NCBI GenBank assembly: GCA_907165065.1
Contig: OU015530.1
Coordinates: 44,022,965-44,086,964 of the forward strand
From: Caprimulgus europaeus
Taxonomy: Eukaryota > Chordata > Aves > Caprimulgiformes > Caprimulgidae
DNA length: 64,000 nt
Direction: 5' to 3'
Below are positions 1 through 11,795 of the stretch, in pieces. Under the pieces are notes generated by a model that saw only the letters and a list, made by a program, of their open reading frames with translations, ran no database searches and was not told where the DNA came from. Position 1 is the first letter of the stretch, and each line of letters starts with the position of its first letter. Made by a program: the position numbers and the translations under genes.

Positions 1-999
1 TAAATTTGACCTTCCTTTTGGGGGGGGGCGGGAAAGATACAATTACAGACATTACAGAGATGTACTTGAAGTTGTATATCAGTTTCCATAAAACTAAATA
101 ACTTAATGAAGAAACTTTCCTTAAAAACAAAACCTAAGTGCATTTTTGAATATGAAAATGCTCAGGAGAAGTTTAGAGACTGTTCCAAACAGTCCAGTAT
201 GTGTCAAACTTACTCTTTGAAAATAATGAAGACACTGAAATATAAAATAGATGCAAATATCTCTAAAATTGCCAGCTTCATGACATTCCAAAATAATAGG
301 CATGTTGATGCCTTAAAAATATGTTAATTTTAACGTTAAATTTATTCCTGAACCTGTTGAGTTTTCTAATATATGCTCTGATCACAGCCTTGACTATGTC
401 TTCCCACCCATCTTCTTCGAACATTAATCACTTCTGTTTTCTTAAACACCTAATATGGATGTCCTCTACAATGTTTGCACTTAGAACCGAGGTGATCTGT
501 AGGTCGTAGCAAAAGAAAGCAGCACACATTAATATATATCTATGTATAAATACATGGAAAACGCATGCTCCAGTTAGCAACAGGAAAGAAAACCCACCCA
601 CCTCAGGTGAATCCTGTTACAATCTGAAGGATTACCTCAGGTTTTCCCTTCTTTACAATCCCACCTTCATACACAATCCGAACTCCTACAGACCTCAACA
701 AGGAATTTGCATATGCAAGCACACAAGCAAGAGGGATCTTAGGGTTTAACAGCCAGCGGAGAAAATAACCTTTAGCTTCACAATAAGCAAACAATGGACT
801 AGTTGCACAATGTGCGTGTACCAAAGCCTTCCATATTGTATGTAAAAATCATTTTAAAACCTTTCACCTGCTGCCACTGTAAAATAATTTTGGGGGTGGA
901 GCCGAAAATCATTACTGAAGAAAACTAGTCTCTAGGTACAGGATTGAAAATAAAAAAATAAAAAAATCTGCTTCATTACACAAACCAGCAAAAGGGTGA

Positions 1000-3160
1000 G
1001 GTCATGCCTGTGCCGGGCCGTAGTTCATGCAACATCACAGTTTTTCAGAGATACAATTTAATCGTTTTTCCTAACTAATCGGCGATGACTTTTGATACAG
1101 AGAAAAGGAAAAGATACAATAGATCAAACCCTGCCCCACCTTCCCCCCCCGCCCCCCCCGCAGCGGCAGGGCCAGGGCCGCCTCGGAGCGCACAGCGCCA
1201 CCGACACCGAGCAACGCACAACAAAAACGCTCCCCCACCGCCTGGAAAAAAAAAAAAAAAAGCGCCTAGAAAAATGCCAAATATTACAAAATGTCTCCCA
1301 AATGTACCTTTTTGGAGGAAAAAGAACAAACAAACCAACCAATCACCCCCCTCCCCCTCAAACTCCCCCCCCACCAAGCCATCTAAATGGTGTGGTGAAA
1401 TAAAAACCTTTATATAACTAATGCTTTAAGCTAATTGCCACAAGAGCGCTAATTTGTAAATAAAAAGGTCACTGTTTAGTAAAAGACATAACTTAATATA
1501 AGCTCTGTTATGTCAATCTCCACCGTCACCACACCAAGGGCAGTTTTCCCTCGTACTTTAGACCAAAGTGATCCATCAAGAGCCATCACAAATGGCATTG
1601 TAAACTCTTTTCGCCACGACCAGACCGCGTAGCAGCAACATAATATGCTTCTTTATATATTAGAGCTGCATTATATTTATAAAGACAGTCGCGTATGTCG
1701 TCCTGGATCCGTTTATTATTCGTTAAAGAAAACCCCCGAACAAAAAAAACAGAACCAAAAAATGAATTTTAAAAAACCAAAACCAAGTCCATCTGGAAAA
1801 TATCTGAGTTCTTATACTCTTAAACTGAACTTAAATTGCTGTTAAGCTTCGTGCGTATAAAATTTTAAAGAGGAAACAACTGACTTCAGTAATTGTCAAT
1901 ATTAAGGAGACATCGCTGGGTGGGATACACATGAGATCAAAGCTAAGAAAAATACAAGGCTACGTTGTGTTCACCAACACAACGAAAACCCTCCACAGCA
2001 CTGACACACGCCAAAAAACCGCAGCAACGAATATTTTTGGTTAAAATCATAAACTTACCTTCGAAGAAGGCAGTCCTTGCAAAACGGCTGTAACAATATG
2101 GACTGCATACTCGCTCTCCTACAACGAGCCACCACCATGCTGCAAAGGGCTCCCCGAACATCCTTAAAATATTTCGCAAATGCAAAAAAGTGAGACACTT
2201 TTTTTTTTTTCCTTCCCCCCCCCGCCCCCCCGCTCCAGGATCGCCGGGTGAGGAAGGCGGAAGGCGGCGGCTTCCCCGAGGGTCTGCGGGCGATGCCGGC
2301 GGGAGCCGGGGCGGGGGAGCCCCCCACCGCCGCCGGGGTCACAACTTTGCCAGGGCCGGCAGCAGCTCGATGGGCTCCGCAGGCAGCGGCCCCGCCGCCC
2401 CCCCGGCTCCCCCCTGCCGCCGCTACCGCCGCCTGGAAAAATGCAGTGTGCCATTTTACACCCGCCTTGGAAACACACAGGACCAAAGTCTAGCGCTGGT
2501 TTTCGGTGACACTGCAAAACTACGGCTCGCTCCACGCAAACCCCCGCCTCATCCCTCCCTTCAACGAGAGCAGCCGCCTCTCGAGAATTAATAAAAGAAA
2601 GACAGCTGGAGAAAATAATTCCAGACTTTGCCGTTTTCCCTCCCCCCGCCCCAGCCCCCACTCCGAACCCCAGAGCAAGTTGCTGCCGATAAGCGCATCC
2701 ATCCCTCCGCCTCTCCCCGCGGCATCGGGCCGCCCCGCCGCCAGCGCCCCGGCCCTGCCGTGCTCCGGCAACCTCGCCGCAGCTGAAAAAGCCAGTCATG
2801 CCTGGAACAAAATCCATGATTCCTGGAAAGTAGGGAGGCTTGAATCCCAACAAATACTCAATTTACTTACAAATATCAATACCTACCTTTGAAAGAACTA
2901 AATTAACACTAAATTCAACAGATACATCCGTTATGGCAGGAATAGTTTTTCCATAAATACTGTTTTAAAAACCCCTCCTTATACTGACTGACAGAATTCT
3001 ACCATGCTGCCCACAAACAAAATGGCTGTGGCACCGAGTTTTTTGGTTCCTCCCACTGTGCCTCCCCCTGGCCTCCAGGAAGTGGTAGAAATCCAAAATA
3101 AAATCCGCACGAAAAGTACAATGCTCGCCTAAACTCCGAACGGCACCACCAGACATCACG
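1000..3160. promoter_or_regulatory. CpG island and probable promoter of a minus-strand gene (EPC1 by synteny)
   Basis: The sequence becomes GC- and CpG-rich here, most strongly at about 1135-1215, 2190-2440 and 2640-2780, within an AT-rich background; unmethylated-type CpGs continue at 1550-1720. A minus-strand exon with ATG and a strong donor lies inside the island (2059-2161), so transcription leftward is the simplest reading. Poly-A/T and poly-C runs at about 1245-1262 and 2198-2228 break the island up. In human, EPC1 lies two genes away from ITGB1 on the same strand and would be the gene to the left here; that assignment is inference. No TATA box was identified. Confidence 0.75.
2059..2161 (-). 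CDS. Putative alternative first coding exon, EPC1-like by position
   Basis: Reading leftward, an ATG at 2161 opens 34 codons that begin MFGEPFAAWWWLVV and end SRFARTAFFE, followed by one extra base. The exon then ends in GAAG|GTAAGT, a near-perfect splice donor (GT at 2057-2058). The frame is also open upstream for a few non-ATG codons. The ATG has a purine at -3. The exon sits in the CpG island, as a first exon should. The peptide is rich in Trp and aromatic residues and matches no domain I can name. The canonical EPC1 N-terminus was not found in the window, so this would be an alternative 5' end. Assignment to EPC1 rests only on conserved gene order and strand; a different minus-strand gene or a chance ORF cannot be excluded. 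Confidence 0.45.
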
Positions 3161-3439
3161 GGCAGTAAAGCAGATTCACCAACGTTGTACTTTCTCGAGG
3201 ATTTTTATTGTTTTTAAAAGGGCATCAATCACTGGGAATTTACATCACTGTGTAATTTGAACTTCCTGCTTTACATATTTATAAGGTCTTTCACCTATCT
3301 TGGCAGGCTTTCAAATTAAGTGGGTTGGGAAATTTGATGCGGTGGCTCTAGTTTGTGAGCTGAGTCAGGTAGTCCCCGCTGTAGCTGCGCTGTGAAAAGA
3401 CGGGCAAATTCTAACACTTTCAGTGCTCAGTGCCAGATA

Positions 3440-3545
3440 AAATTACCCCCTAACACCCCCTAACAGTCTCGTAAGTGAGCATGGAGGCACAGAGAGGATA
3501 CCGGAACAAGGATTCTCAGCAGTAACTGAAATTTAGGCCTCTTGC
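3440..3545 (+). repeat. Possible MIR/CORE-SINE-like fragment
   Basis: A stretch with the word order typical of ancient MIR-type SINE 3' halves (GAGGCACAGAGAGG-like core followed by an AAC-rich segment). It is short and diverged, so recognition is by eye only. Confidence 0.3.
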
Positions 3546-4189
3546 ACATAAATCTCTGATTTGTAATATTTATATTTTTGCATTTGTGGTTCACAGTAGT
3601 CTGCCTGAATTATGGTTTCTGTGGAAATAATCTTGGATTTTCTCTTATGATGACCATGTATAGTGTTGCAGCCCTTCAACTTTTCTGACATTTGTCTTAA
3701 AAAGAAAATAAATAGGTAAATATGACACATTTAAATTAGAGTTGATCATTAAAATGTCAATATGTGGTCCTCTATCTGAGCCACCAATCTTGCCAGGCAA
3801 TAGCATAGCTCCTCTTGCATGCTGCCTCACGGGCTCCATAGGATCTGATTCATTTCCCATGAGAGTCCTTTTACTGCCTTCAGTAGGAGTTACAATGGAG
3901 ACAGGCTGTCAGACCTGCTGAGCCTGATCCAGCGCTATATTGAAAGACTTGAATTAATATTCCCATCTACTGCTATTCTAAACCTTTTTCAGAGGCACAG
4001 AAAAAAAAAAAGGTTATTTTTCTCCTGAACCATCTCTTAGATTTTAGGTTTTAGATTTAAAAAAAAAAATAATCTGCAAATAATGGAACAAATTATGTCA
4101 TTATTACTATTTATTTGTATTATCATGCTATCTATCAGCCTTAATCCTGGACTATGATTACGATGATACACCATATAGAAATATAGGGC

Positions 4190-4720
4190 AAAAAGATAAT
4201 TCCTGCCCTGAGGAGCTCCAAAGTACAAGACAAAAACAGCAGATGGCTACAGACAGATGAGGGAAACAATGAGACCGTACTGATCAGCTGGGAAGGCACA
4301 GTTTGCAGCACACCATCAGCTCAACTCTTGTTTCTGTGTATACATCATGGTGAAGAAGACATAAGGTGAGATTTGATGAAGAAAATTAATTGGTTTTGTG
4401 GCTGTTGAAAAAAAACTTCTCCAACAAGAGGGACAGCATGGAACAAAGCACAAAGATGTTGGTTTGAAAAAGCAGATGAAATACAGACGTCTAATCAAAT
4501 TGGCATTAATTTTTTTATAATGACAGAAAATAGATAAGGGAGGAAGTAGGCCATGAGAGCCTTGCAAGTACAGATGCAAAGCTTATGTTTGACACAAGAG
4601 AGGCAAAGGAAGGCAGGGTGAGGTGGAAAAACCATAATCCAGGCCTGCTTGCAGTTAAGCAAGCAGTTAATCCTGGAAAAAAAATATACAGTATTTCAAA
4701 TGACATGGGCCTGAAGAGAT
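4190..4720 (+). repeat. Possible ancient interspersed repeat
   Basis: The text runs 'CCCTGAGGAGCTCCAAAGT', then an A-rich segment and 'GACAGCATGGAACAAAGCAC', a word order I associate with old amniote interspersed repeats also found in mammals. No consensus comparison was possible; family and borders are unknown. Confidence 0.25.
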
Positions 4721-7700
4721 GTAGCTGCTGAGACTAAGTCATATTTTAAAGTACTCAGCATGCTTTTTACAGGAATAATTGTGTTGTTCCTAACCATTAG
4801 TTTGAAGACTATGTGTTGATCATCTGAACTTCCTTCCTGACTTGGATTTAGTGAATTCATAAGCACTACTCCTGGTGGTAAGGCTTATTGTATGAACACC
4901 TGCTTACTAAAGAGTCACCTCAAACTTGTTAACACAAGTAGATAAGCACACAGGATGTTGGGACCAAAATGACTACGCACACTGGGAAGGTTCCTTCTCC
5001 TGTCACCTGTGTTTTGAGAAGCCCTCACCCCCTGCAGTGTCCCACAGATTACATGTGCATCACTACCTGTCCTGAACTAGCACAGGTCTGACAGAGGCCT
5101 CAGCTGAACAGTGGAGGGGGCAGAGGGCCACCCGGCTCTGTTTCATGGCATAGCTACATCCAGGAGAGCACACCGTGCTTTGGAGCAGGGCTATGGTCTG
5201 TAGGCTCAGACCCCTCTCAGTACGTTCTTTCTTATGTTGCTGCGGGGTTTTAAACTCTTTTTGCCTTCTTTTCCACATTTAGCAGTGGCACTGCCATGGT
5301 AGCATGTGCATAATTGCAAATTCCTTGTAATTCTTGTGCATGAGAAACCATAGATAAGATTGTATTTCGTACAGCAATATGTGACAAGCTCTTAATTATT
5401 TTGGCTAGCAGTGATATAACTTGGGGCTAAACACTGCAAAGTAAATAACCTCAAATGAGCTAGGCCTTGGTGAATGTCAGCAGAAATATTACAGTGTGAC
5501 AAGCACGGAAGAATTTGACTGGATTCTTTTGATACAGGCTAAACTAAACTGAACTATCCCAAATTTCCTTCAGATTTAAAGCTTCCTAGTTCTGTGGGCG
5601 AGCTGATACGTGGCAACTGTTTAAGGCAGGGTCATTTTCTCTCATTTGGGATCACATCATAGGTTTTAACTGAAAATAGTGTATATCTAGGGCTAAATGT
5701 TGAGAACTGAGATAATGATTGAAATGTGTATTGTGACTTTTTAAATCTGAATAAGTTTTCCAAGAAAAGCTGAACAGTATGTTCTCAGGCTTTAAGAACC
5801 ACCCTCACTTGACTTGTCAAATTTCCCCGAATTTCTTGTTGTTCAGAGTAACTCCAAAGAGCACCACTGAACCACCATTCATCCTGCACTCTTTTTTTTA
5901 AAGCTTTGTCCAGTGCTTGGTGTGAATGTTCATCTTGAGATTTCACTCAAAACCAGGGAAATAGAATATCTGTACAGGAGCAAAGAAACAACCTAGCTAT
6001 ATTTTAGGATTTAGACTAACATTAAAAAGTGGCTAAAACCTGATAGCATTCAAATAACATCTTATTCAAATTAGTGAAACTACTTTTTGCATACTGCTTG
6101 CTGTATAATTGCTTTTATTATTCTTTATCTTTCATTTTCATTAATCTTTATCTTGCCCATAAAGATTTAACTCTAGTGTCATGTTTTCCAAGTAGGTATC
6201 TGTCTCTACACTTGTAATGAACAATTTACACTGATCTTATTTTGACAATTTTTTCTTGATGTCTTTTGGAAGTGAATTATCAGTCCTGTTTAGTCAGTAA
6301 ATCATTAGGTAGATAGCAATAGCTGAAGGCGATCAAAGCGTCTTTGCAACTAGTACGTAAATGACCAATTGTTTTCTTTTCATAAAAATAGCATTGAATG
6401 TTTTTCAGTTGAAAGATCACCAAGTGCATAAATGTTTTGCATTGCTATTCAATATATAATGTTCACATAGCTGCATAATTGCTCTTGAAGACTCTAAAAA
6501 CCTGATTTGCTGTAATTTGGAAAATTCATAAATTATAGCATAAGAATGGATCACTGATGCCTGAATGTATTATGAAGTAGGGCATAGATTTCCCTATCTT
6601 AATTCTTGTTTAACCCAGGTCAGATATTTTTAAAAAGCATCCAGTCTTGACTGAAAATGTATAGTGATAAAAAAAAATCCACCACAATCTTCACTAAATT
6701 TTTATGGTGATTACTTGACTCACTTGAAATTTAACTTTAGATTACAGGCTTTGTAACTTATTAAATCTCATCTTTCCGTCTCTCTGTCCAATGTCTGGTT
6801 TGGTTTGAGTATATAAGACTCACAAAATGTTACTCTTTATTATGGATGTTATGTGATTGTAGTGCTTCTCCAGTTTATCAGCAATCTTCACGCTTCATGA
6901 GTCATGGGCATCAGAAACAGGTGCAATATGGCAACAACAGTCACACTATTTGCCACACACTAAAGTAAGGTAATTCTTTATACTTCTTCTGTATATACCA
7001 AAATTTAATTTGCTTTCTTGCTGCGTTGTCATTACAGGTACCTCTGTTCAGCAAACCATCCCATTAATTTCTGGATGCTTTGCAGTAATCCCTTTTCGGT
7101 CACACCTTCTCACTTCTTCTGTTAATAGGACTTAACATTGCTCTCAGATTTTTGCTTTGGTCTGTACACAGATATACCTACTGCTGTATTTGTGGCCACC
7201 TTAATAAGCTGGTCCAAGTTGCCTTTTACCAATCACTGATTCACTACTGTTTTCCTCTCATCCAAATTATGCAGTACTGTGAGCATAAGTAAGGATTTCT
7301 TTTCCCATTAATCTTACTTCAAACAGTGTTTTTCTTTGTTTCAGACACTAAAGTTGCACTGCTGAATTTCTTTCCTTGTGCTGGGACCTCATCTTCAAAT
7401 ACTTTATGATTAGACCAAGTAGATGTAAGTTACAGTATTGTACAGGTTGGTATGTCATTCAACCTTTTCACATCAGAAGTCCTGCCAGTGACATTTCAGG
7501 TGGTTTTAGGATGATGTTCAGTGGCAAAAGCTGTGGAAAAAGAGCCCAGTCAGTACAGGTGGAAAAGCAATTTGTTAGAAAAATGCATGGGAGACTCCTG
7601 AAAATAAAAACCAGAAATAAACCTCCAAAACATCTGTTGCTGTTGGTTGCCAAGGTATGCCACACAACTCTAAGGATAGCTTTTCCCTCTCTGTTGTTTC

Positions 7701-10700
7701 TTCTGTACCCTTGTATGATGGTCTGAAAGTATCTACTCACTCCACTGTATAGATTGTTCAGCTCATAACCTACATCTTTCTACACATTAACAATCCTCAT
7801 GAGTTTTGGGAAGTATCTTCTGTTGAATTGTTGTAGGAATAAAAATGTGCCATCCTTTCAGAATTAAATCTATGTCCGTATGAAAATTCCCATATGGTAG
7901 TATACTTATTAAAAGAATTCTTTAGCCACACTGCGTTGGCATAGATGTATTTTAAAAAATTCTGGTCTTCTAGTTTTCTGTATTTGACCAATTGAAGCTG
8001 GTGGGTAAATACTGGGTGTGATTTCAGAACAAAGTCAGAAAAAAAATCTGAAAAAAAAAAGAACTCACTGTGAAACCTTTCCTTTAACTTTAGCAACTGC
8101 TTGATTGGGATTGCTCTGCATACTTTCCCTGTTATGTGCTGATATTTGAAAGAGAATCACATCAGCTTTGGTCCAGGTCTTGTAATTTCAGGTGGAAGAT
8201 TATTTTGTGCTTTTGAATCCAAGCACTGGATCCTCATCGTTGTGTTAAAATTGATGCTGAATAAATATTCACTGAGATGTCTGCAAGTGGAAGAAACTGT
8301 TAAAGCATCTTTTTCACTTCCTTGCATTTCTCTTTTATGTCCGCAATGGTTCTTGTGCGAGCATTGTTCCCAGACTGTAAGGTACAGCTGTTGCTACTGC
8401 TGTTGAATTGTTTACAGTGTGTTGTGCCAGAACAAGGAAACATGCAATTGATGCTTCTGCTTTTTAAATCCGTTCTGTTCTTTTCTGATTTTCATCGTCT
8501 GACAATTAAGGGATCCCTTATGGATTTTATTAGGTGAGCTACTATTGGAGACCATTTTCCCATATGATTTATTATACCTATGAAATTTCAGGAGAAATGC
8601 CATGGATTCAGGTAAGGTGAATAATGTCTGCAGTCCATCTGTGTTCCACTGACTTGCCTGTTGACTGGTTTATGTGTTCAGCAGATTTTATCTGTTCTTT
8701 TCTGAATTCACATTTGTCATTCAGAATAAAGGGCCGCTGTTGAAAACATCTCAGAACTGTTCAGAGTCACTCATAGTGCTCACTTTTACTGCTGCTGCAA
8801 ACAAATGCACCATCTGTATGGCAAAGGCAATGCTGTCACAATTCAGTTTTCTTTTTTGAAATGTTCTGATGCTGGTGACATACTGAATGAAGCCAGTATA
8901 GTCAGCAAAACTTGACAAGCACAGGAAGATTATATCAAGGGAATTCAAGAAAAGCCTACAGTTGCATACAACTTTGAGGATATGTATAAGTCCTGAAATG
9001 ACTGAACCAAAGTCCTTTACAGTTCCAGATTCAACAAGACTATGAACTGCAGTCATAAAATTTCTTCTTCTTGTTTCTTTCTGTTTAGCCTTTTCATAGA
9101 TAATACTGTTTCAATTTGTATACCTTTCACTGAGTAACTATAATCAAGCAGCATATACTCTGGTCACCAATCTCAATACCTTAATTAGTCAGGTCATCTG
9201 AAATTCCAGGATGTAAATGGTAATACATTAATTATTTTGAGACTTCAGAATACAGTGGCTGCTTTTTCTGACCATTATGAATTGCTATTGAAAAACGAAG
9301 TAGTTCATATACATCCTCTGTTTGATTACATCATCCATCATATTCTCAAATATTAAATTGCCTATTTGACATATCTGCTCTTCTGCATTATTATTATCAG
9401 CTGTAACATTTCAAACTGCTCAGGGACAAATGCAACACTTATAACCTATTTTTTATCTAAATTTTCTTAAATTCCTTCTTGTATCCCTAATTTTGCTGAT
9501 CAAGTATTTTTTACTTTTTCACATCCTTGTCGATTTTCTGGAGATTCTTATTCACAGTATGTATTTATAAGCATATTATTTTTGAGTTTAAACTACGTGT
9601 TTTCTATTAGCCTTTTTATTAAAGTTAGAAAAAGCTCTGAAGACTAAACTAACGAACCTTAATTAGCTTGTTGATTATAAATGTAATCCATCAGCAGGAG
9701 AAAGTCAGTATTAGTAGACATACCATGTTGCAGGGATGCAGCCTTTTTGTGTAATATCTTATATATCTTATGTCACACTAGTCCCAATTTTGTCCTCCCT
9801 GTGTGTGCTGCAGAGACAATAATAACGTTAATTCCTGTGCTGCCCATGTACAGTAAGAAACATGCTCCTTGCCACTCACAGGATAGCAGCACCTCTTAGT
9901 AAGGGGCAAGAAGAGTCTTTCTTCTGTCAAAAAAATTATTCGCAATTTCCACAGAGAAAAAATATCAGAACCAAAGGAAGTATTCTACAGGCTAGGTCTA
10001 GTACCCTGCTTGCCAGCTGGGTCACAATACCGTATGTACCCAGTAAGTTTCCAAGAAGCATTGCCAGAGCCCTTTTGGTCTGAGCAAAGGTGGAGAATGT
10101 GCACAGCATCCAAGGCTAAGACTGTCACACAAAAATCTTAATGCAAATGTTTCTCAGTTGTTTCTAAATTACACACCTGCAAATTATGAGCTACACTTGT
10201 AACACTGATCATTAAACTTCATAGAAACGTGCTCCACAGTCTGGTATAAGGCAGAAAAAAGCCTTTAGTTTTGCCTTACCTACACAGGCCAACTTAAAAT
10301 AGGTATGTTATCAGACCACAAATGAACAAAAGGGGAACTTAATAGTTTATGAATATATTCTTTATTTTCATAGCTGCTTATTTAATCTGAGGTTCCTCTT
10401 AATTTTTAAAATGAGCATGGAATTTCCTTTGCCATGACAGAACTTTAGCCTTTACCCTATAAATAGCCACTAACATTTCTCCTGATGCAACTGACTCAAA
10501 AATTATTTAGCTTATAATTGACTGATTTTTGAGAATCAAAATGTGTATTTTTAAGGATGTATATTTCCTGAAAACAAAGGCTAATCAGTTGTGATTGAAA
10601 ACTATTGAAACCTGGAAGAATTAGTAATTAAGTTAAAAAAATGTGTTTCAGTCTCAGTCGTTTATAGTTTAAAAGTTACTTGCAGCTGCATTTGCTGCTT

Positions 10701-11174
10701 TATGACTAGATTTTTTAGGGAGAGCAAATGACAAGATGTTGACTGTCAGCAAAGGTGTCTGTTCTAGTACATGTTCATTAGGAACTGAATCTCCTTGTGT
10801 TAAAAACATTCCTACTTTTGTCATTCAGCTCTTAAACTAAAATATGGAAACACAAAATGTGAGTAGGTCCCCAGTGCCACTGAATCTTTTATAGATGAGA
10901 CCTGAGCATACACTGAAGTAAACACCATGAGAAGGTTGTGCAAAGGTTGACTGCCTTTGTTTTGGTCAGGCAGAACCTGTAAGAGTCTACCTGCAGTCTG
11001 TCTCTTCAGTGACTGGGGGCCTGGCAAGCCCCATTAATTAGGAACTGGGCAGTGATGTAACATTTTCCCCAAGTTAGCGTTAGGCAATAGCTATCCTTCA
11101 CTGCTCAATGTACTTCTGGGCTATCATACACTCCTAAGGTCTGGTTTCTGCTCCTTGACACACTGTCTGTCCTG

Positions 11175-11795
11175 ACATGAGTCAGCAGTGCACCACTCCA
11201 GCAAGAAAGGCAAATTGGATCCTGGGCTGTATCTGCAGGGACGTTACTGTCAGAGATAGAGATGTGACTGTCCCACTCAGCACTTGTTAGGCTGCACCTG
11301 GAGTACTGTGTCCAATTCTGGTCCCCACAATTCAAGAAAGACGTGGACAGACCGTAGAGGGTCCAAAGGAAGGCCACAAAGATGATCAAAGGGCTGGAGA
11401 ACCTGTCCTGTGAGGAAAGAGGAGTTAGGTATTTTCTTCCTGAAGAAGGGGAGTCTCAGGGGGACCTCATCACAGTATTCCAATATTTAAAGGGTGGCTA
11501 CAAAGAGGATGGAGGCTCTCTCTTCACAAAGAACCACATGGAGAAGACAAGGGGCAATGAGTACAAGTTGAACCAGTAGAGGTTTCATCTTAATATAATT
11601 TTTTTTTTTTACAGTGACAACAATCTATCAGTGGAACAACCTCTCCAGTGACATGGTAGAGTCTCCATCACTAGAGGTTTTCAGGATGTGATTGGACAGG
11701 GTGCTCGATAATCTCATCTAGGCTCTCTTTCCCACGAAAGGTTGGACCAGGTGATCTTTCAAGGTCCCTTCCAACTTGGGCTATTCTATGACATA
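11175..11795 (+). mobile_element. CR1 LINE 3' fragment, diverged, plus strand
   Basis: The segment reads like the last part of CR1 ORF2 and its 3' UTR in the forward direction. It includes the 'GAGTCAGCAGTG' and 'GGCTGCACCTGGAGTACTGTGTCC' region of the RT C-terminal domain, the 'CAAAGATGATCAAAGGGCTGGAGA' block, and the 3' UTR 'GGTCCCTTCCAACTTGGGCTATTCTATGA'. Stops and frameshifts are frequent, so this is an old, 5'-truncated copy. Only the 3' end of an autonomous CR1 is present, without RT active site or endonuclease. Confidence 0.9.

Larger units (their letters stand above)
3161..11170. other. Intergenic or intronic DNA without recognised genes
   Basis: AT-rich sequence with short open frames only, none with convincing splice sites or protein similarity. 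It contains a possible MIR-like fragment near 3440-3545, a possible ancient repeat at about 4190-4720, and a minus-strand coding-like stretch at about 8750-9060 that I could not identify. If the EPC1 reading is right, this is upstream intergenic DNA. Confidence 0.6.

Noticed and set aside
603-824. 73-codon minus-strand frame near the left edge
   Set aside because: No splice sites of the right type and no recognised domain; it lies in the presumed first intron of the EPC1-like transcript.
1075-1417. Open frames of about 100 codons on both strands near 1.1-1.4 kb
   Set aside because: They run through poly-C and poly-A tracts and translate as Pro or Lys runs.
2164-2853. 229-codon minus-strand open frame in the first CpG island
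   Set aside because: Several overlapping frames on both strands are open only because stop codons are rare in GC-rich DNA; the composition (Gly/Ala/Arg runs) is typical of such artefacts.
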